A stretch of DNA of 64,000 nucleotides, from positions 620,001 to 684,000 of the forward strand of contig CAWGEV010000007.1 in assembly GCA_963821705.1 (NCBI GenBank). Reading direction: 5' to 3'. The notes under the pieces were generated by a model. It worked only from the letters and a program-made list of their open reading frames with translations, was not told where the DNA came from and ran no database searches. The stretch comes from DASUPK01 sp963821705. Lineage in GTDB: Bacteria > Actinomycetota > Thermoleophilia > Solirubrobacterales > 70-9. The number at the start of each line of letters is the position of its first letter. Position 1 is the stretch's first letter. This document shows, piece after piece, positions 46,179 through 54,311 of the stretch. Both the position numbers and the translations under genes were made by a program.

Positions 46179-47232
46179 CAGCTGAAGGGCAGCAGGTCGG
46201 AGCACCCGGCCGGTGCCACGCAGGGCAAGGTCGGTGAGGCGATGGCCCTCGGCCCGCTTGCCCAGCTCCTCGAGCTGCCAGCCGCACCGTGTCCTCGAGG
46301 GTCTCCTCGTGCGGCCGCGGCTCCCAGCCCAGCTTCTTCCGGGCCTTGTCGTTTCGGTAGGTGAACCACTGCGTGCCGGAGCGGACCTCGTCGGCCGAGG
46401 TGGGCACCCGCAGCCCGGCGAGCTCCAGCGCCTCGATCCCGGCCACCGCCAGGCGTCCCTGGATCCGCACCGGCGGCGGCGGCACGCCGGCGATCCGGCT
46501 GAGATCGGCGAAGAAGCGCTGCTGGGTGAAGTTCCGGCCGGTGAGCAGATAGCGCTCGCCTTCCTCCCCGCGCTCGTCGGCCAGCAGGTGGCCCTTGGCG
46601 ACGTCGCGGACGTCCACGATGTTGATCGCGCCGTCGAGGTAGCCGGGGATTCGGCGGAGCAGGAGACGGCGGACCAGAGCGTTGGAGGTCCCACTCGGGT
46701 TCGGATCGTCGGGCCCGAGAACGAAGGAGGGGTTGACGATCACCACGGGTAGTCCCTTGGCGGCGGCTCGCATCGAGACCAGCTCGGCCTCGTGCTTGGA
46801 GTTGATGTAGGTGATGCCGAGGCGGCCGACGGTGAAGGGCTGGTTCTCGTCGATCGTCTCACCCCGCTTCGCCGCCCCGACCGCGCTCGAGCTCGATGTG
46901 AGTACCGCGCGGACGACGCCGGCCCGCAGCGCCTCCTCCATCACGTTGCGGGTGCCCTCGACGTTGACCTCGAAGACGCGATCGCGGGCCCGGCTCCGCA
47001 TCGACGTCGTCCCCGCGACGTGGAAGACCCGCTCGACGCCTTTCATCGCCTTGCGCACCGCCTTGCGGTCGGTGACGTCGCCCGTGGCCCGCTCGAAGTC
47101 GATGCCCTTGAGCGGCTTCGTGTTGCTCCCCTTGCGTACGAACAGCCTGAGATCGTCGCCCCGCTGGGCGAGTTCCTTCACCACATGGAGGCCGACGAAG
47201 CCCGTCCCGCCGGTGACGAGCGTCTTGGTCAT
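46178..47232 (-). CDS. NAD-dependent epimerase/dehydratase (hopanoid-associated-epimerase-like; frame-shifted near the end)
   Basis: About 350 residues, an extended SDR. The nucleotide loop is TLVTGGTGFVGLHVVKELAQ, with FERATGDVTDRKAVRKAMKG and VERVFHVAG following. The active-site tyrosine sits in ITYINSKHEAELV, and VNPSFVLGPDDPNPSGTSNA follows. The substrate is probably a nucleotide-sugar or hydroxy-acyl compound; the arrangement resembles the HpnA-like group. A frame break near 46275 leads into WQLEELGKRAEGHRLTDLAL, which is in frame with the next gene, while another frame stops at 46178. The C-terminal border is therefore uncertain. Confidence 0.8.
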
Positions 47233-47258
47233 AGGGCGGGCATGGTAGAACGCCCGGA

Positions 47259-48128
47259 ATGCCTTCGACTGCGGTGGTCGCCGACACGACCTCGTACCTG
47301 CCTTCGGAGATCCTCGCCAAACACGACGTCAAGCTGGTCAGCCTCTATGTCGGGCTGGAGGGCGATCAGGACCGCGAGTCCGACCTGACCGACTTGCACG
47401 CTTTCTACGAGCGGCTGCGAGTCTCCGACCAGCAGGTGACCACGTCGCAGCCCTCGGTCGGAGACTTCACCTCCGTCTACGAGCCCCTCTTGGCCGAGGG
47501 CAAGGAAATCGTCTCGATCCACATCTCCTCCGGCATCTCCGGCACCTTCGAGTCCGCGATGCAGGCACGCGAGCGGCTCACCGCCGAGGGCAAGGGCGGC
47601 GAGCGAATCGCCGTCTGCGATTCCCTGACCGCCGCCGGGGGCATGGGCCTGATGGTCCTGGCAGCCGCCCATGCAGCGGAGGCGGGTGCCGGTGCTGCCG
47701 AGGCGAAGGAGCGGGCCGAGACGCTCCGACAGCACCTCAAGATCTGGTTCGCGGTCGACACGCTGGACTACCTGCGGCGAGGCGGGCGCATCGGCGCTGC
47801 CCGCGCCTGGATCGGCACGACGCTGAAGATCAAGCCGATTCTGACGCTCGACAACGAGATCACGCCGATCGAGCGGGTCCGCACACGGAGCCGGGCCTTC
47901 GAGCGGCTGGTCGACTACGCCCGCCAGCGCCAGGAGGCGGGCGCGGACTCCTGGGTGGTCCAGCACGTCCAGGATCCCCAGAACGCAGAGCGCCTGGTCG
48001 AGGCGTGCAAGCCGATCTTCGGCCATGACCCGGTCTTCGTTTCGGAGATTGGGCCGGTGATCGGCGCCCACGTCGGGCCCGGGCTCTTGGGGGTGGGCGG
48101 CGTGCCCACCTCGATGCTCGAGTTCTGA
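47259..48128 (+). CDS. DegV family protein (fatty-acid-binding)
   Basis: A 289-residue intact DegV protein. It opens with TAVVADTTSYLPSEILAKHD, then VTTSQPSVGDFTSVYEPLLA, VSIHISSGISGTFESAMQAR, and VCDSLTAAGGMGLMVLAAA. The middle carries WFAVDTLDYLRRGGRIGAAR, and the end has SEIGPVIGAHVGPGLLGVG. DegV/FakB proteins hold a fatty acid and present it to a FakA kinase for phosphorylation; no fakA gene is in the window. It is divergent from the epimerase gene with only 26 bases between starts. Confidence 0.9.
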   Translation: MPSTAVVADTTSYLPSEILAKHDVKLVSLYVGLEGDQDRESDLTDLHAFYERLRVSDQQVTTSQPSVGDFTSVYEPLLAEGKEIVSIHISSGISGTFESAMQARERLTAEGKGGERIAVCDSLTAAGGMGLMVLAAAHAAEAGAGAAEAKERAETLRQHLKIWFAVDTLDYLRRGGRIGAARAWIGTTLKIKPILTLDNEITPIERVRTRSRAFERLVDYARQRQEAGADSWVVQHVQDPQNAERLVEACKPIFGHDPVFVSEIGPVIGAHVGPGLLGVGGVPTSMLEF

Positions 48129-48144
48129 AGGCCTCTGCCGGAAC

Positions 48145-48420
48145 TCAGCCGCGCCGGCGGCTGAGCGCGATCGCGCCGCCGACCAGGAAGCCGACCACCG
48201 CGGCCCCGACTGCGAGCTCCTTGCGGTGCTCATGGATCTGACGACGGACGTCGGTGACCTGAAGCCAGCGCGTCCGGAGGGCTTCGACCGAGCGAGAGAG
48301 CTCCTGGCGCTGCTGGACGATGTCGCGGCGGACCTGCTCCGCGGAGCGACTGCCGGGGGGCGGCATCGCGCGGCGCCCGTTGGCTCCGGTCGAGATCGTC
48401 TGGCCGGCCGGCGTGCTCAT
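48145..48420 (-). CDS. DUF3618-type small membrane protein
   Basis: A 91-residue protein. The N-terminal half ends in RSAEQVRRDIVQQRQELSRS, the helix that marks DUF3618. One hydrophobic segment near the C-terminus (ELAVGAAVVGFLVGGAIALS) is followed by RRRG. The ATG at 48420 overlaps the stop of the holin-like gene (ATGA). Members are found in actinobacterial envelope operons together with a phage-holin-superfamily protein, as here. The function is unknown. Confidence 0.78.
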   Translation of the reverse strand: MSTPAGQTISTGANGRRAMPPPGSRSAEQVRRDIVQQRQELSRSVEALRTRWLQVTDVRRQIHEHRKELAVGAAVVGFLVGGAIALSRRRG

Positions 48421-48917
48421 GGTGAGTCCTCCTGTCCATTGGGCGCCTCGAACGCCGCCTTGATCTCCTTGGCCTGCTCGATCGCCATGTCGGGCGTCGG
48501 GGGCGCCGACTTCTTGAAGGCGCGCCAGGCGAACAGCCCCGCCCCGGCGGCGATCAGCAGGAACACGGCCGCCTCGACGAAGAAGCCGGCCCACTCGTTG
48601 TTGAAGACCTCCTGGTTCAGGAGCCAGGCGATGCCGTTCATTCCGAGCGCCAGGGCGAGGAGCACGAAGACGCCGGCCGCGACCCCCGCCGCCGAGCCGC
48701 GCAGCAGGCTGTTGAACTTCTCCGTGACCTCGGTCTTGGCGAGCTCGATCTCCTCGCGGATCAGGACCGAGGCCTGGTCGGAGACCTCGAAGACGAGCTC
48801 GCCGACGGTCATGTCCTCGGGAGCCTTCGCGCCGTTCGTCGGCGGCTGCGCCTGACCGGCCTGCTCGGACGGCTTCGGCTGGGACCCGCCGGCCGGGGTG
48901 CTCTCGCCGTCCGTCAC
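48417..48917 (-). CDS. Phage-holin-superfamily (DUF1469/Holin III-like) membrane protein
   Basis: A 166-residue protein. After a Pro/Gln-rich start it has the amphipathic helix DMTVGELVFEVSDQASVLIR with EEIELAKTEVTEKF following, then two membrane helices (VAAGVFVLLALALGMNGIAW and VEAAVFLLIAAGAGLFAWRA) and a short helical tail. This matches the chromosomal holin-like family of envelope proteins and not a lytic phage holin, since no prophage genes are near. It starts with GTG at 48917, overlapping the stop of the tiny upstream gene. Confidence 0.82.
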   Translation of the reverse strand: MTDGESTPAGGSQPKPSEQAGQAQPPTNGAKAPEDMTVGELVFEVSDQASVLIREEIELAKTEVTEKFNSLLRGSAAGVAAGVFVLLALALGMNGIAWLLNQEVFNNEWAGFFVEAAVFLLIAAGAGLFAWRAFKKSAPPTPDMAIEQAKEIKAAFEAPNGQEDSP

Positions 48918-49048
48918 TCGGGTGGATCCTCGTTGAAGACGCGGCGCCAGATCACCTCGGAGAGCCTGTGCGCCGCCACGGTCGCCAGCGCGCCGGTGGC
49001 GGCCAGCAGTCCCGCCCAGATCAGTCGCCTCAAGATGTCGCTGTCCAT
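48914..49048 (-). CDS. Tiny DUF4235-like membrane protein
   Basis: A 44-residue reading frame from ATG 49048 (DSDILRRLIWAGLLAATGAL) with one membrane helix, ending RLSEVIWRRVFNEDPPE. The pattern of a short helix followed by W-R-x-x-x-x-x-x-P-P is like the end of DUF4235 proteins, which occur with holin-like and DUF3618 genes. Its stop overlaps the GTG of the holin-like gene (GTGA), and a strong ribosome site (GGAGAGGAGGCCAACG) precedes it. Confidence 0.6.
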   Translation of the reverse strand: MDSDILRRLIWAGLLAATGALATVAAHRLSEVIWRRVFNEDPPE

Positions 49049-49075
49049 TCGTTGGCCTCCTCTCCCGGGAACGCG

Positions 49076-50356
49076 CTACCCGGGCTCTTGCGAGGAGTAA
49101 ACCAACTCGGGGCCGTGCCCGTTGGCCTGAGGAACCGTGCGCTCCGCGTAAGTCGCCCAGCGCTCGAAGAACATGCGATGGACGGCGTGCGTCCAGTGCG
49201 GGTCTGCGGCCTCGAGCAGGCCGTGGGAACCCGCCGGGAGGATCCAGACCCGGACGAGATCGTTGCCCTTGGCCGCCTCGGCGAGCATCCGAGCCTGCTC
49301 GACCTTGATGATCCCGTCGTCCTCCGGGTGCAGGACGAGGAGGGGCACCTTCGCCCTGCGGACGTGGTCGATCCCGCGAGCGTGGGTCCAGATCTCCTCG
49401 GCGTCGACCCCGTAGTAGGGCGCGGAGACGATTTCCAGGGCGTGGAGCATGTCCTCGGCCTCCGGTGGCCAGCGCCCCGACCGCACCCGGGAGACGAGCG
49501 CCGCCTCGAAGGCCTTGTGGATCGGATAGCGCGGGTGGCCGCGCGGCACCGGCTCGGAGAGGCGCTCCCACGCCAGCTTCGGGATGGCCGGCGGCGAGAC
49601 GGCGAGGATGCCGCCGTCAAGGACGGTCGGCGTCTCCTCATGGTCGGATGCGTTGAGAACCGAGCTGCCGCCCAGCGAGATGCCGAGAGCGCCGACGCTG
49701 GTTCCGCCCAGCTCCTTCAGGTGGCGGGCGAGCGCGAGGATGTCGATGCCCTCCTTCCAGCCGGCGGTGGACGGCGCCGGACTGGTGAGCTCGGTCATCC
49801 CGAAGCTCCGCAGGTCGAGGGCGGCCACGTTGAAGCCCCACTCATAGAAGGCCCGCACCGCGATCTGACGGACGTAGTCGAAGCGGCTGTTGGTGAAGAG
49901 CCCGTGGACGACGATGAGCGAGGGTCGCGCGGCCTCCTGCAGCGCGATCGTGGCGGCGATCCGCTCGCCGTCCGCTCCGGTGACGATGTGGTCCTTGAAC
50001 TGCCCCGGGTAGCGGTACCCGATCACCGCCCCCTCGCGGTGCTGGGCGACGACGAAGTTGGAGATGTCGGCGAATCCTCGTCTCAGCTCCGCGAAATCCG
50101 AGTGGTGCAGGCGATTGGGAATCGCCTGCAGGTCGGCCATCAGCGCGTCCATCGTCCGCTCGCGCTCGGGCGGCACCGGCAGGGGCCGGCGCCCCCTGCG
50201 CTCCAGGACCAGCAGGAAGTCACGGATTCGCCCGCCGATCAGCTGGCCGAAGAGCCAGAGCGGCATCAGGACGATCCCGAGCAGGACGTTCGCGAGCTTG
50301 GCGGCACCGTGCAGGGCGCGGTCCTGCCGCTGGGTCCTTGCCAGTCCCTCCCACAT
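49076..50356 (-). CDS. Alpha/beta hydrolase with N-terminal membrane helix
   Basis: A 426-residue protein. Residues 22-45 form a hydrophobic helix (LANVLLGIVLMPLWLFGQLI). The hydrolase core begins at about residue 130 with PSLIVVHGLFTNSRFDYVRQ. The nucleophile elbow is ALGISLGGSSVLN (GxSxG), the acid is in LVLHPEDDGIIKVEQA, and the histidine is in LPAGSHGLLEAADPHW, so the Ser-Asp-His triad is complete. It resembles YheT-like or large serine hydrolases of actinobacteria. The substrate is unknown, probably a lipid or ester. The stop of the TetR gene lies six bases upstream of its start, so it belongs to the nitrilase-TetR run. Confidence 0.82.
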   Translation of the reverse strand: MWEGLARTQRQDRALHGAAKLANVLLGIVLMPLWLFGQLIGGRIRDFLLVLERRGRRPLPVPPERERTMDALMADLQAIPNRLHHSDFAELRRGFADISNFVVAQHREGAVIGYRYPGQFKDHIVTGADGERIAATIALQEAARPSLIVVHGLFTNSRFDYVRQIAVRAFYEWGFNVAALDLRSFGMTELTSPAPSTAGWKEGIDILALARHLKELGGTSVGALGISLGGSSVLNASDHEETPTVLDGGILAVSPPAIPKLAWERLSEPVPRGHPRYPIHKAFEAALVSRVRSGRWPPEAEDMLHALEIVSAPYYGVDAEEIWTHARGIDHVRRAKVPLLVLHPEDDGIIKVEQARMLAEAAKGNDLVRVWILPAGSHGLLEAADPHWTHAVHRMFFERWATYAERTVPQANGHGPELVYSSQEPG

Positions 50357-50362
50357 GAGCGG

Positions 50363-50983
50363 CTAGGCCACCGCGTCGCCGACCGGGCGCGGCTCGAGCC
50401 CGTCGCAGATCGTCTCGACGACCAGCTGCTTCGCACGCTCCATGTCCTCGTCGGTGCCCGGGATCGAGCCGAAGATCCAGCCGGTGAGCAGCTGCTCGAT
50501 CGCACCGTAGAAGACCATCGCGGCGAAGTTCGGATCCACGTCGTCGCGGAACTCGCCCGCGGCCTGCGCATCGGAGACGATCTCGGCGACCAGGTCGTAC
50601 GCCTGGCGGATCTCCGGGAGGTGCGTGCGGCCGAACGAGTTGGCCGCCCGGGTGACCTCGACGATGATCACCTTCATCAGCTCCGGCTCGTGGCGGTAGG
50701 ACTCGATGATGAAGTTGGCGACGCCGGCGAGCTTGTCGCGCGGAGACGCGTCGCTCTGCCGGACCTCCTGGCTCGCCTCGACCAGCAGCGCCCAGCGCTC
50801 CGAGAAGAGCTCGTTGAGCATCTGGTCCTTGGAGTCGAAGTAGTGGTAGACGAGGCCGTAGGCGACGCCCGCCTCAGCCGCCACGTCGGAGACCCGAGCG
50901 CTGTGAAATCCCTGCCGCGCGAACACCGTGATCGCGGCGTCGAGGATCGCGCGGCGCTTGTCGGGGGCCGGGGCCTGCGCCAT
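50363..50983 (-). CDS. TetR/AcrR-family transcriptional regulator
   Basis: A 206-residue repressor. The N-terminal helix-turn-helix reads ILDAAITVFARQGFHSARVS, then DVAAEAGVAYGLVYHYFDSK. The C-terminal ligand-binding domain (residues 60-200) is like FadR/AcrR members that sense acyl compounds: IIESYRHEPELMKVIIVEVT and AAMVFYGAIEQLLTGWIFGS. The start overlaps the stop of the nitrilase gene (TGATG). A palindromic operator at 51907-51922, upstream of the nitrilase, is probably its own site. Confidence 0.88.
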   Translation of the reverse strand: MAQAPAPDKRRAILDAAITVFARQGFHSARVSDVAAEAGVAYGLVYHYFDSKDQMLNELFSERWALLVEASQEVRQSDASPRDKLAGVANFIIESYRHEPELMKVIIVEVTRAANSFGRTHLPEIRQAYDLVAEIVSDAQAAGEFRDDVDPNFAAMVFYGAIEQLLTGWIFGSIPGTDEDMERAKQLVVETICDGLEPRPVGDAVA

Positions 50984-51861
50984 CAGGCCGCTCCCGTCGC
51001 GGCCGCCGGCTCCGCGACCGACGCCTGCACCACGTTGGCGTTGTCGTTGTCGGGCCAGCGGTAGGCCTCGGGCCGGCGGTGGCGCAGCGAGGGCAGGCTC
51101 TCACGCATCTCGTTCTGGATCGCGAAGTCGAGGTCCGCCGACGCGAAGCATTCGGTGTCGGCGGCCTGCGTCATCACCACGCCCCAGGGATCGACGATCA
51201 TCGACCGGCCGTAGCTGTGGTAGTGGGGCGGGGCGAAGCCGATCTGGCCGGCGGCGATCATGAAGACCTGGTCCTCGATCGCGCGGGCGCGGATCAGGAC
51301 CTCCCAGTGGTCGCGGCCGGTGCGCTCGGTGAAGGCGGCGGGGACGGTGATCACGCGCGCGCCCCGCAGAGCGAGGATCCGGTACAGCTCGGGGAAGCGG
51401 AGGTCGTAACAGATGGTCAGCCCGACCATCGCGCTGCCCGCCTCGCCGAGGGCGATCTGGTCGCCGGCGCTCTCCACCTCGGACTCGCGGTAGGCGACGT
51501 CGCCGACCTCGACGTCGAAGAGGTGGATCTTACGGTAGATCGCGCGCTGCTCGCCGTCGGGGCCGAACATGACCGAGGTGTTCGCGAGCTTGTCCCAATC
51601 CGGGACGACCTCGGGGAAGCTGCCCGCGACCAGATGGATGCCGAGCTCGCGGGCCCAGCCGGCCGCGGCCGTCAGCGCGGGGCCGTCGAGCGGCTCCGCG
51701 CAGGAGCGGATCGCCTCGGGGGGGCCGAGCACGGTCCACTTCTCCGGCAGCACAACCAGCTCCGCGCCGTCCGCCGCGGCGCCGCGGACGAGACGCTCGG
51801 CAACCTCGAGGTTGCGGTCGTATTCGTCAGTGGAGTTGAGCTGTACGGCGGCGGCGCGCAT
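50983..51861 (-). CDS. Carbon-nitrogen hydrolase (Nit/omega-amidase-like)
   Basis: A 292-residue nitrilase-superfamily enzyme with a complete catalytic set. The glutamate is in LVVLPEKWTVLG, the lysine in AIYRKIHLFDVEVG and the cysteine in VGLTICYDLRFPELYR. The sequence between (HLVAGSFPEVVPDWDKLANT) and QVFMIAAGQIGFAPPHYHSY is typical of the Nit2/YafV branch, which cleaves omega-amides such as 2-oxoglutaramate or deaminated glutathione. It is the first gene of a leftward operon with a TetR regulator and a hydrolase. The TetR-type palindrome lies 46 bases upstream of its ATG. Confidence 0.88.
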   Translation of the reverse strand: MRAAAVQLNSTDEYDRNLEVAERLVRGAAADGAELVVLPEKWTVLGPPEAIRSCAEPLDGPALTAAAGWARELGIHLVAGSFPEVVPDWDKLANTSVMFGPDGEQRAIYRKIHLFDVEVGDVAYRESEVESAGDQIALGEAGSAMVGLTICYDLRFPELYRILALRGARVITVPAAFTERTGRDHWEVLIRARAIEDQVFMIAAGQIGFAPPHYHSYGRSMIVDPWGVVMTQAADTECFASADLDFAIQNEMRESLPSLRHRRPEAYRWPDNDNANVVQASVAEPAAATGAA

Positions 51862-51906
51862 GTCTCCCCGGCGGACCCGGCTCCGGGAGCGGGAATCCGG
51901 GTTCGG

Positions 51907-51922
51907 TTGACTGACCAGTCAA
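51907..51922. promoter_or_regulatory. TetR-type operator palindrome
   Basis: TTGACT, GACC, AGTCAA: a 16-base near-perfect palindrome in the 115-base gap between the nitrilase-TetR operon and the divergent SDR gene. The TGACTGxCxAGTCA-type pattern is typical of sites bound by TetR regulators of lipid metabolism. Its position fits autoregulation of the nitrilase-TetR operon and possibly control of the SDR gene. Confidence 0.65.
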
Positions 51923-51976
51923 TCTAGCGGGTAAGCCAGCTGAAGATGCTCATGTGCCCCCGCATAGGATGCGCCG

Positions 51977-52954
51977 ATGCGGGCTCTCGTCACCGGGGCC
52001 ACGGGCAAGGTCGGCTACGCCATCGCCACCGCTCTGCTCGAGCGGGGCGACCATGTTCGCGCCCTGGTCCGCGACCCGAACCGCGCGGCGACCGTCCTGC
52101 CGGCCGGCATCGAGTCGATTCGCGGCGACGTGACCGACGTGGGCAGCCTCGCCGCCGCGGTCGAGGGCTGCGAGCTCGTCTTCAACTCGATGGGGATGCC
52201 GGAGCAGTGGGTGAAGGACGAGGAGATCTTCGACCAGGTCAACGCCGTCGGCAGCCAGCAGGTCGCGATCGCCGCGAAGCGGGCGGGTGTGCGGCGCTTC
52301 GTCCACACCTCCACCCATGACGTCTTCCACGCCGACACCGGCGAGCGCTTCGACGAGAAGATGCTGGCCGACTACCCGAAGGGGACAGCCTACGAGCGCT
52401 CCAAGCAGCACGCCGAGGAGCTCGTGTCGGCGGAGCGCGACGGAATGGAGGTGGTGATCCTCAACCCCTCCGGGGTCTACGGACCGACCCCCTCTCCAAC
52501 GCCCTCCTTCGAGAACGGTCTCTTCGAGCCGGTCGTGCGCAAGCGGCTGCCCGCCGTCCCCCCGGGCGGCACCGGCTACGCGTTCGTCGCGGGTGTCGCC
52601 GCGGGGCACCTCCTCGCCGCGGAGAAGGGGGAGGACGGCGAGCGCTACATCCTGGCCGACGGCTACGCGAGCTTCGAGGAGATCGCCCGGACGGTGAAGG
52701 AGGTGGCGGGCCGGGGCCGCGTCCCGCCGAAGATGCCGGTCCCGGTGGCCAAGGCGGTCGCCTCGGTGGGCGCGGGCATTTCGCGGGTGATCCGCCGCCC
52801 ACCCCTGCTCCCCAAGGGCCAGCTCACCTACTTCCTCTGGCAGGCCCGCCCGGACTCGTCGAAGGCGCAGCGGGAACTCGGTTGGCGGACGACACCGCTC
52901 CCCGACGGCGTGCGCCGGACGCTCGACTCGATGGGCCTGCTCGACGGCTCCTGA
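51977..52954 (+). CDS. NAD-dependent epimerase/dehydratase (extended SDR)
   Basis: A 325-residue SDR. The Rossmann loop is ALVTGATGKVGYAIATALLE. GDVTDVGSLAAAVEGCELVF and NSMGMPEQWVKDEEIFDQVN follow. The catalytic residues are in VHTSTHDVF (Ser/Thr region) and TAYERSKQHAEELV (YxxxK), and LNPSGVYGPTPSPTPSFENG closes the active site. It is a paralogue in type of the epimerase at 46.2-47.2 kb, but shorter at the C-terminus. It ends two bases before the convergent methyltransferase stop. The substrate is unknown. Confidence 0.85.
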   Translation: MRALVTGATGKVGYAIATALLERGDHVRALVRDPNRAATVLPAGIESIRGDVTDVGSLAAAVEGCELVFNSMGMPEQWVKDEEIFDQVNAVGSQQVAIAAKRAGVRRFVHTSTHDVFHADTGERFDEKMLADYPKGTAYERSKQHAEELVSAERDGMEVVILNPSGVYGPTPSPTPSFENGLFEPVVRKRLPAVPPGGTGYAFVAGVAAGHLLAAEKGEDGERYILADGYASFEEIARTVKEVAGRGRVPPKMPVPVAKAVASVGAGISRVIRRPPLLPKGQLTYFLWQARPDSSKAQRELGWRTTPLPDGVRRTLDSMGLLDGS

Positions 52955-52955
52955 A

Positions 52956-53561
52956 TCAGCTGAAGCGCCCGACGCCCGGGAAGAAGCGGCCGACCCGCGA
53001 GGCGTAGGAGCGGTACTCGTCTCCGTGGGTGCGAACCAGGTAGGGCTCCTCCACCACCCGAACCTGCAGCTCGAGGCCGGTGGCGATGGCCAGCACCGCG
53101 ACGAACGAGAGCCAGGTCGGCACGATCAGCGCGAAGCCGAACCAGCCCGCAACCATCGCCGTGTAGATCGGGTTGCGCACCACCGAGAACCAGCCGCCGG
53201 TGACCAGGTCGGTGCGCTCCTCGTCGCTGACCCCGATCCTCCAGGACGCCCCCATCCCGAGCTGCGCAAGGAAGACGACGGTGCCGCCCGTCGCGGCGAG
53301 GACGATCCCGATCACGTGCAGCGGGCCGACGTCGAGCGCGCCGATCGGCTCGAGCGAGTCCTGGAGCACGAGCTGGATCGACACGACCCCCGCCGCCATG
53401 CCGCCGACGAAGAGGAGCCCGCTCAGCCAGTCGAGCGGCCCGGCGCCGTGCCGCAACCCGATCAGGCCGGTCCTGCCCGTCGTACGCAGCTGGATCGCCA
53501 CGCGCACGAACAGCGTGAGGACCACGAAGACGGCCAGCATCGCGGCAGCGAGCTTCGCCAT
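52956..53561 (-). CDS. Isoprenylcysteine carboxyl methyltransferase-family membrane methyltransferase
   Basis: A 201-residue integral membrane protein with about five helices. The C-terminal half carries the ICMT/PEMT signature: the cofactor-binding DLVTGGWFSVVRNPIYTAMV, then VVEEPYLVRTHGDEYRSYAS and a final RVGRFFPGVG. Bacterial members methylate small lipids or isoprenoid-like substrates using S-adenosylmethionine; the substrate is not known here. Seven bases separate its start from the stop of the upstream MerR gene, so it may be the last gene of the acyl-CoA operon. Confidence 0.85.
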   Translation of the reverse strand: MAKLAAAMLAVFVVLTLFVRVAIQLRTTGRTGLIGLRHGAGPLDWLSGLLFVGGMAAGVVSIQLVLQDSLEPIGALDVGPLHVIGIVLAATGGTVVFLAQLGMGASWRIGVSDEERTDLVTGGWFSVVRNPIYTAMVAGWFGFALIVPTWLSFVAVLAIATGLELQVRVVEEPYLVRTHGDEYRSYASRVGRFFPGVGRFS

Positions 53562-53567
53562 CGCGAC

Positions 53568-54311
53568 CTAGTCGCCCGAGTCGGCCTCGCTGCCGTTCGA
53601 GTCCGGCTCGGAACCGCGCCTCCGCTCCAGCTCCGCCACCAGTGCCTTGGTGTGCATGGCGGCGAGCAGGTCGTTGAGTGGCTGGTTGCCGGCCTCGATC
53701 AGCTCCATCGCGTCGTCGGCCTCCATCTCCCCCGCCAGGCGCTCCATCAGCACGTCGACCTCCTGCTTGACGAGCTCGGCCATCGCGTCCTTGTAGCGGA
53801 GAGTGTCGTAGACCGTGAAGCCGATCCGCTCCTCGTAGCCGCCGGCTCGGAAGCGGCTGATCGCCTCGACGATGCGCACGTCGCTCGGCGAGTAGCCCTT
53901 GCCGTCCGGGGTGAGGACTCCGAGCTCGGCGAGACGGTCGAGCACGTCCTTGGGAACGTCGTAGCGGTGCCTGACCTCCGTGGCGCTGACCCGCTCGCTC
54001 TCGCCCGCGAGCGCGTGCTCGAGCAGCTTGTCGCCGAGCTCGATCAGCGCCCTGGCTCGATCGGGGTCCTCCTCGAGCAGATCCTTGATCACGCGGAGCG
54101 GCATGTAGCGCTCCTCCTGCAGCTGCTTGATCATCTTGATCCGCTCGACGAACTCGGCCGGGTAGTAGGCCATGTTGCGCGACGTCTTGACGGGCTCAGG
54201 GAGAAGGCCCTCACGCAGGTAGTGCTTGATCGTCGCCGCGGAGACGCCCGAAGCCCTGGCGAGCTCACCCATGCGGAGCATCTCCTCGTTCTTCGCCTTC
54301 GCCGCGCTCAT
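53568..54311 (-). CDS. MerR-family transcriptional regulator
   Basis: A 247-residue regulator. The winged helix-turn-helix is MGELARASGVSAATIKHYLR with EGLLPEPVKTSRNMAYY following, then KMIKQLQEERYMPLRVIKDL. A second helix-turn-helix-like segment (VPKDVLDRLAELGVLTPDGK) and a helical effector domain follow, and the C-terminus is acidic. No metal-binding cysteines are seen, so the signal is likely an organic compound. Its start overlaps the CoA-transferase stop (ATGA). This ties it to the acyl-CoA operon and suggests that it controls that operon. Confidence 0.87.
   Translation of the reverse strand: MSAAKAKNEEMLRMGELARASGVSAATIKHYLREGLLPEPVKTSRNMAYYPAEFVERIKMIKQLQEERYMPLRVIKDLLEEDPDRARALIELGDKLLEHALAGESERVSATEVRHRYDVPKDVLDRLAELGVLTPDGKGYSPSDVRIVEAISRFRAGGYEERIGFTVYDTLRYKDAMAELVKQEVDVLMERLAGEMEADDAMELIEAGNQPLNDLLAAMHTKALVAELERRRGSEPDSNGSEADSGD

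Noticed and set aside
10900..46300. Programmed ribosomal frameshifting as the cause of the split genes
   Set aside because: Breaks occur many times per gene, at varied sequences, in unrelated housekeeping genes, and are absent from the flanking regions. Sequence error explains this better.
48417..48917. Prophage remnant suggested by the holin-like gene
   Set aside because: No other phage genes are nearby, and this is the common chromosomal holin-superfamily envelope type.
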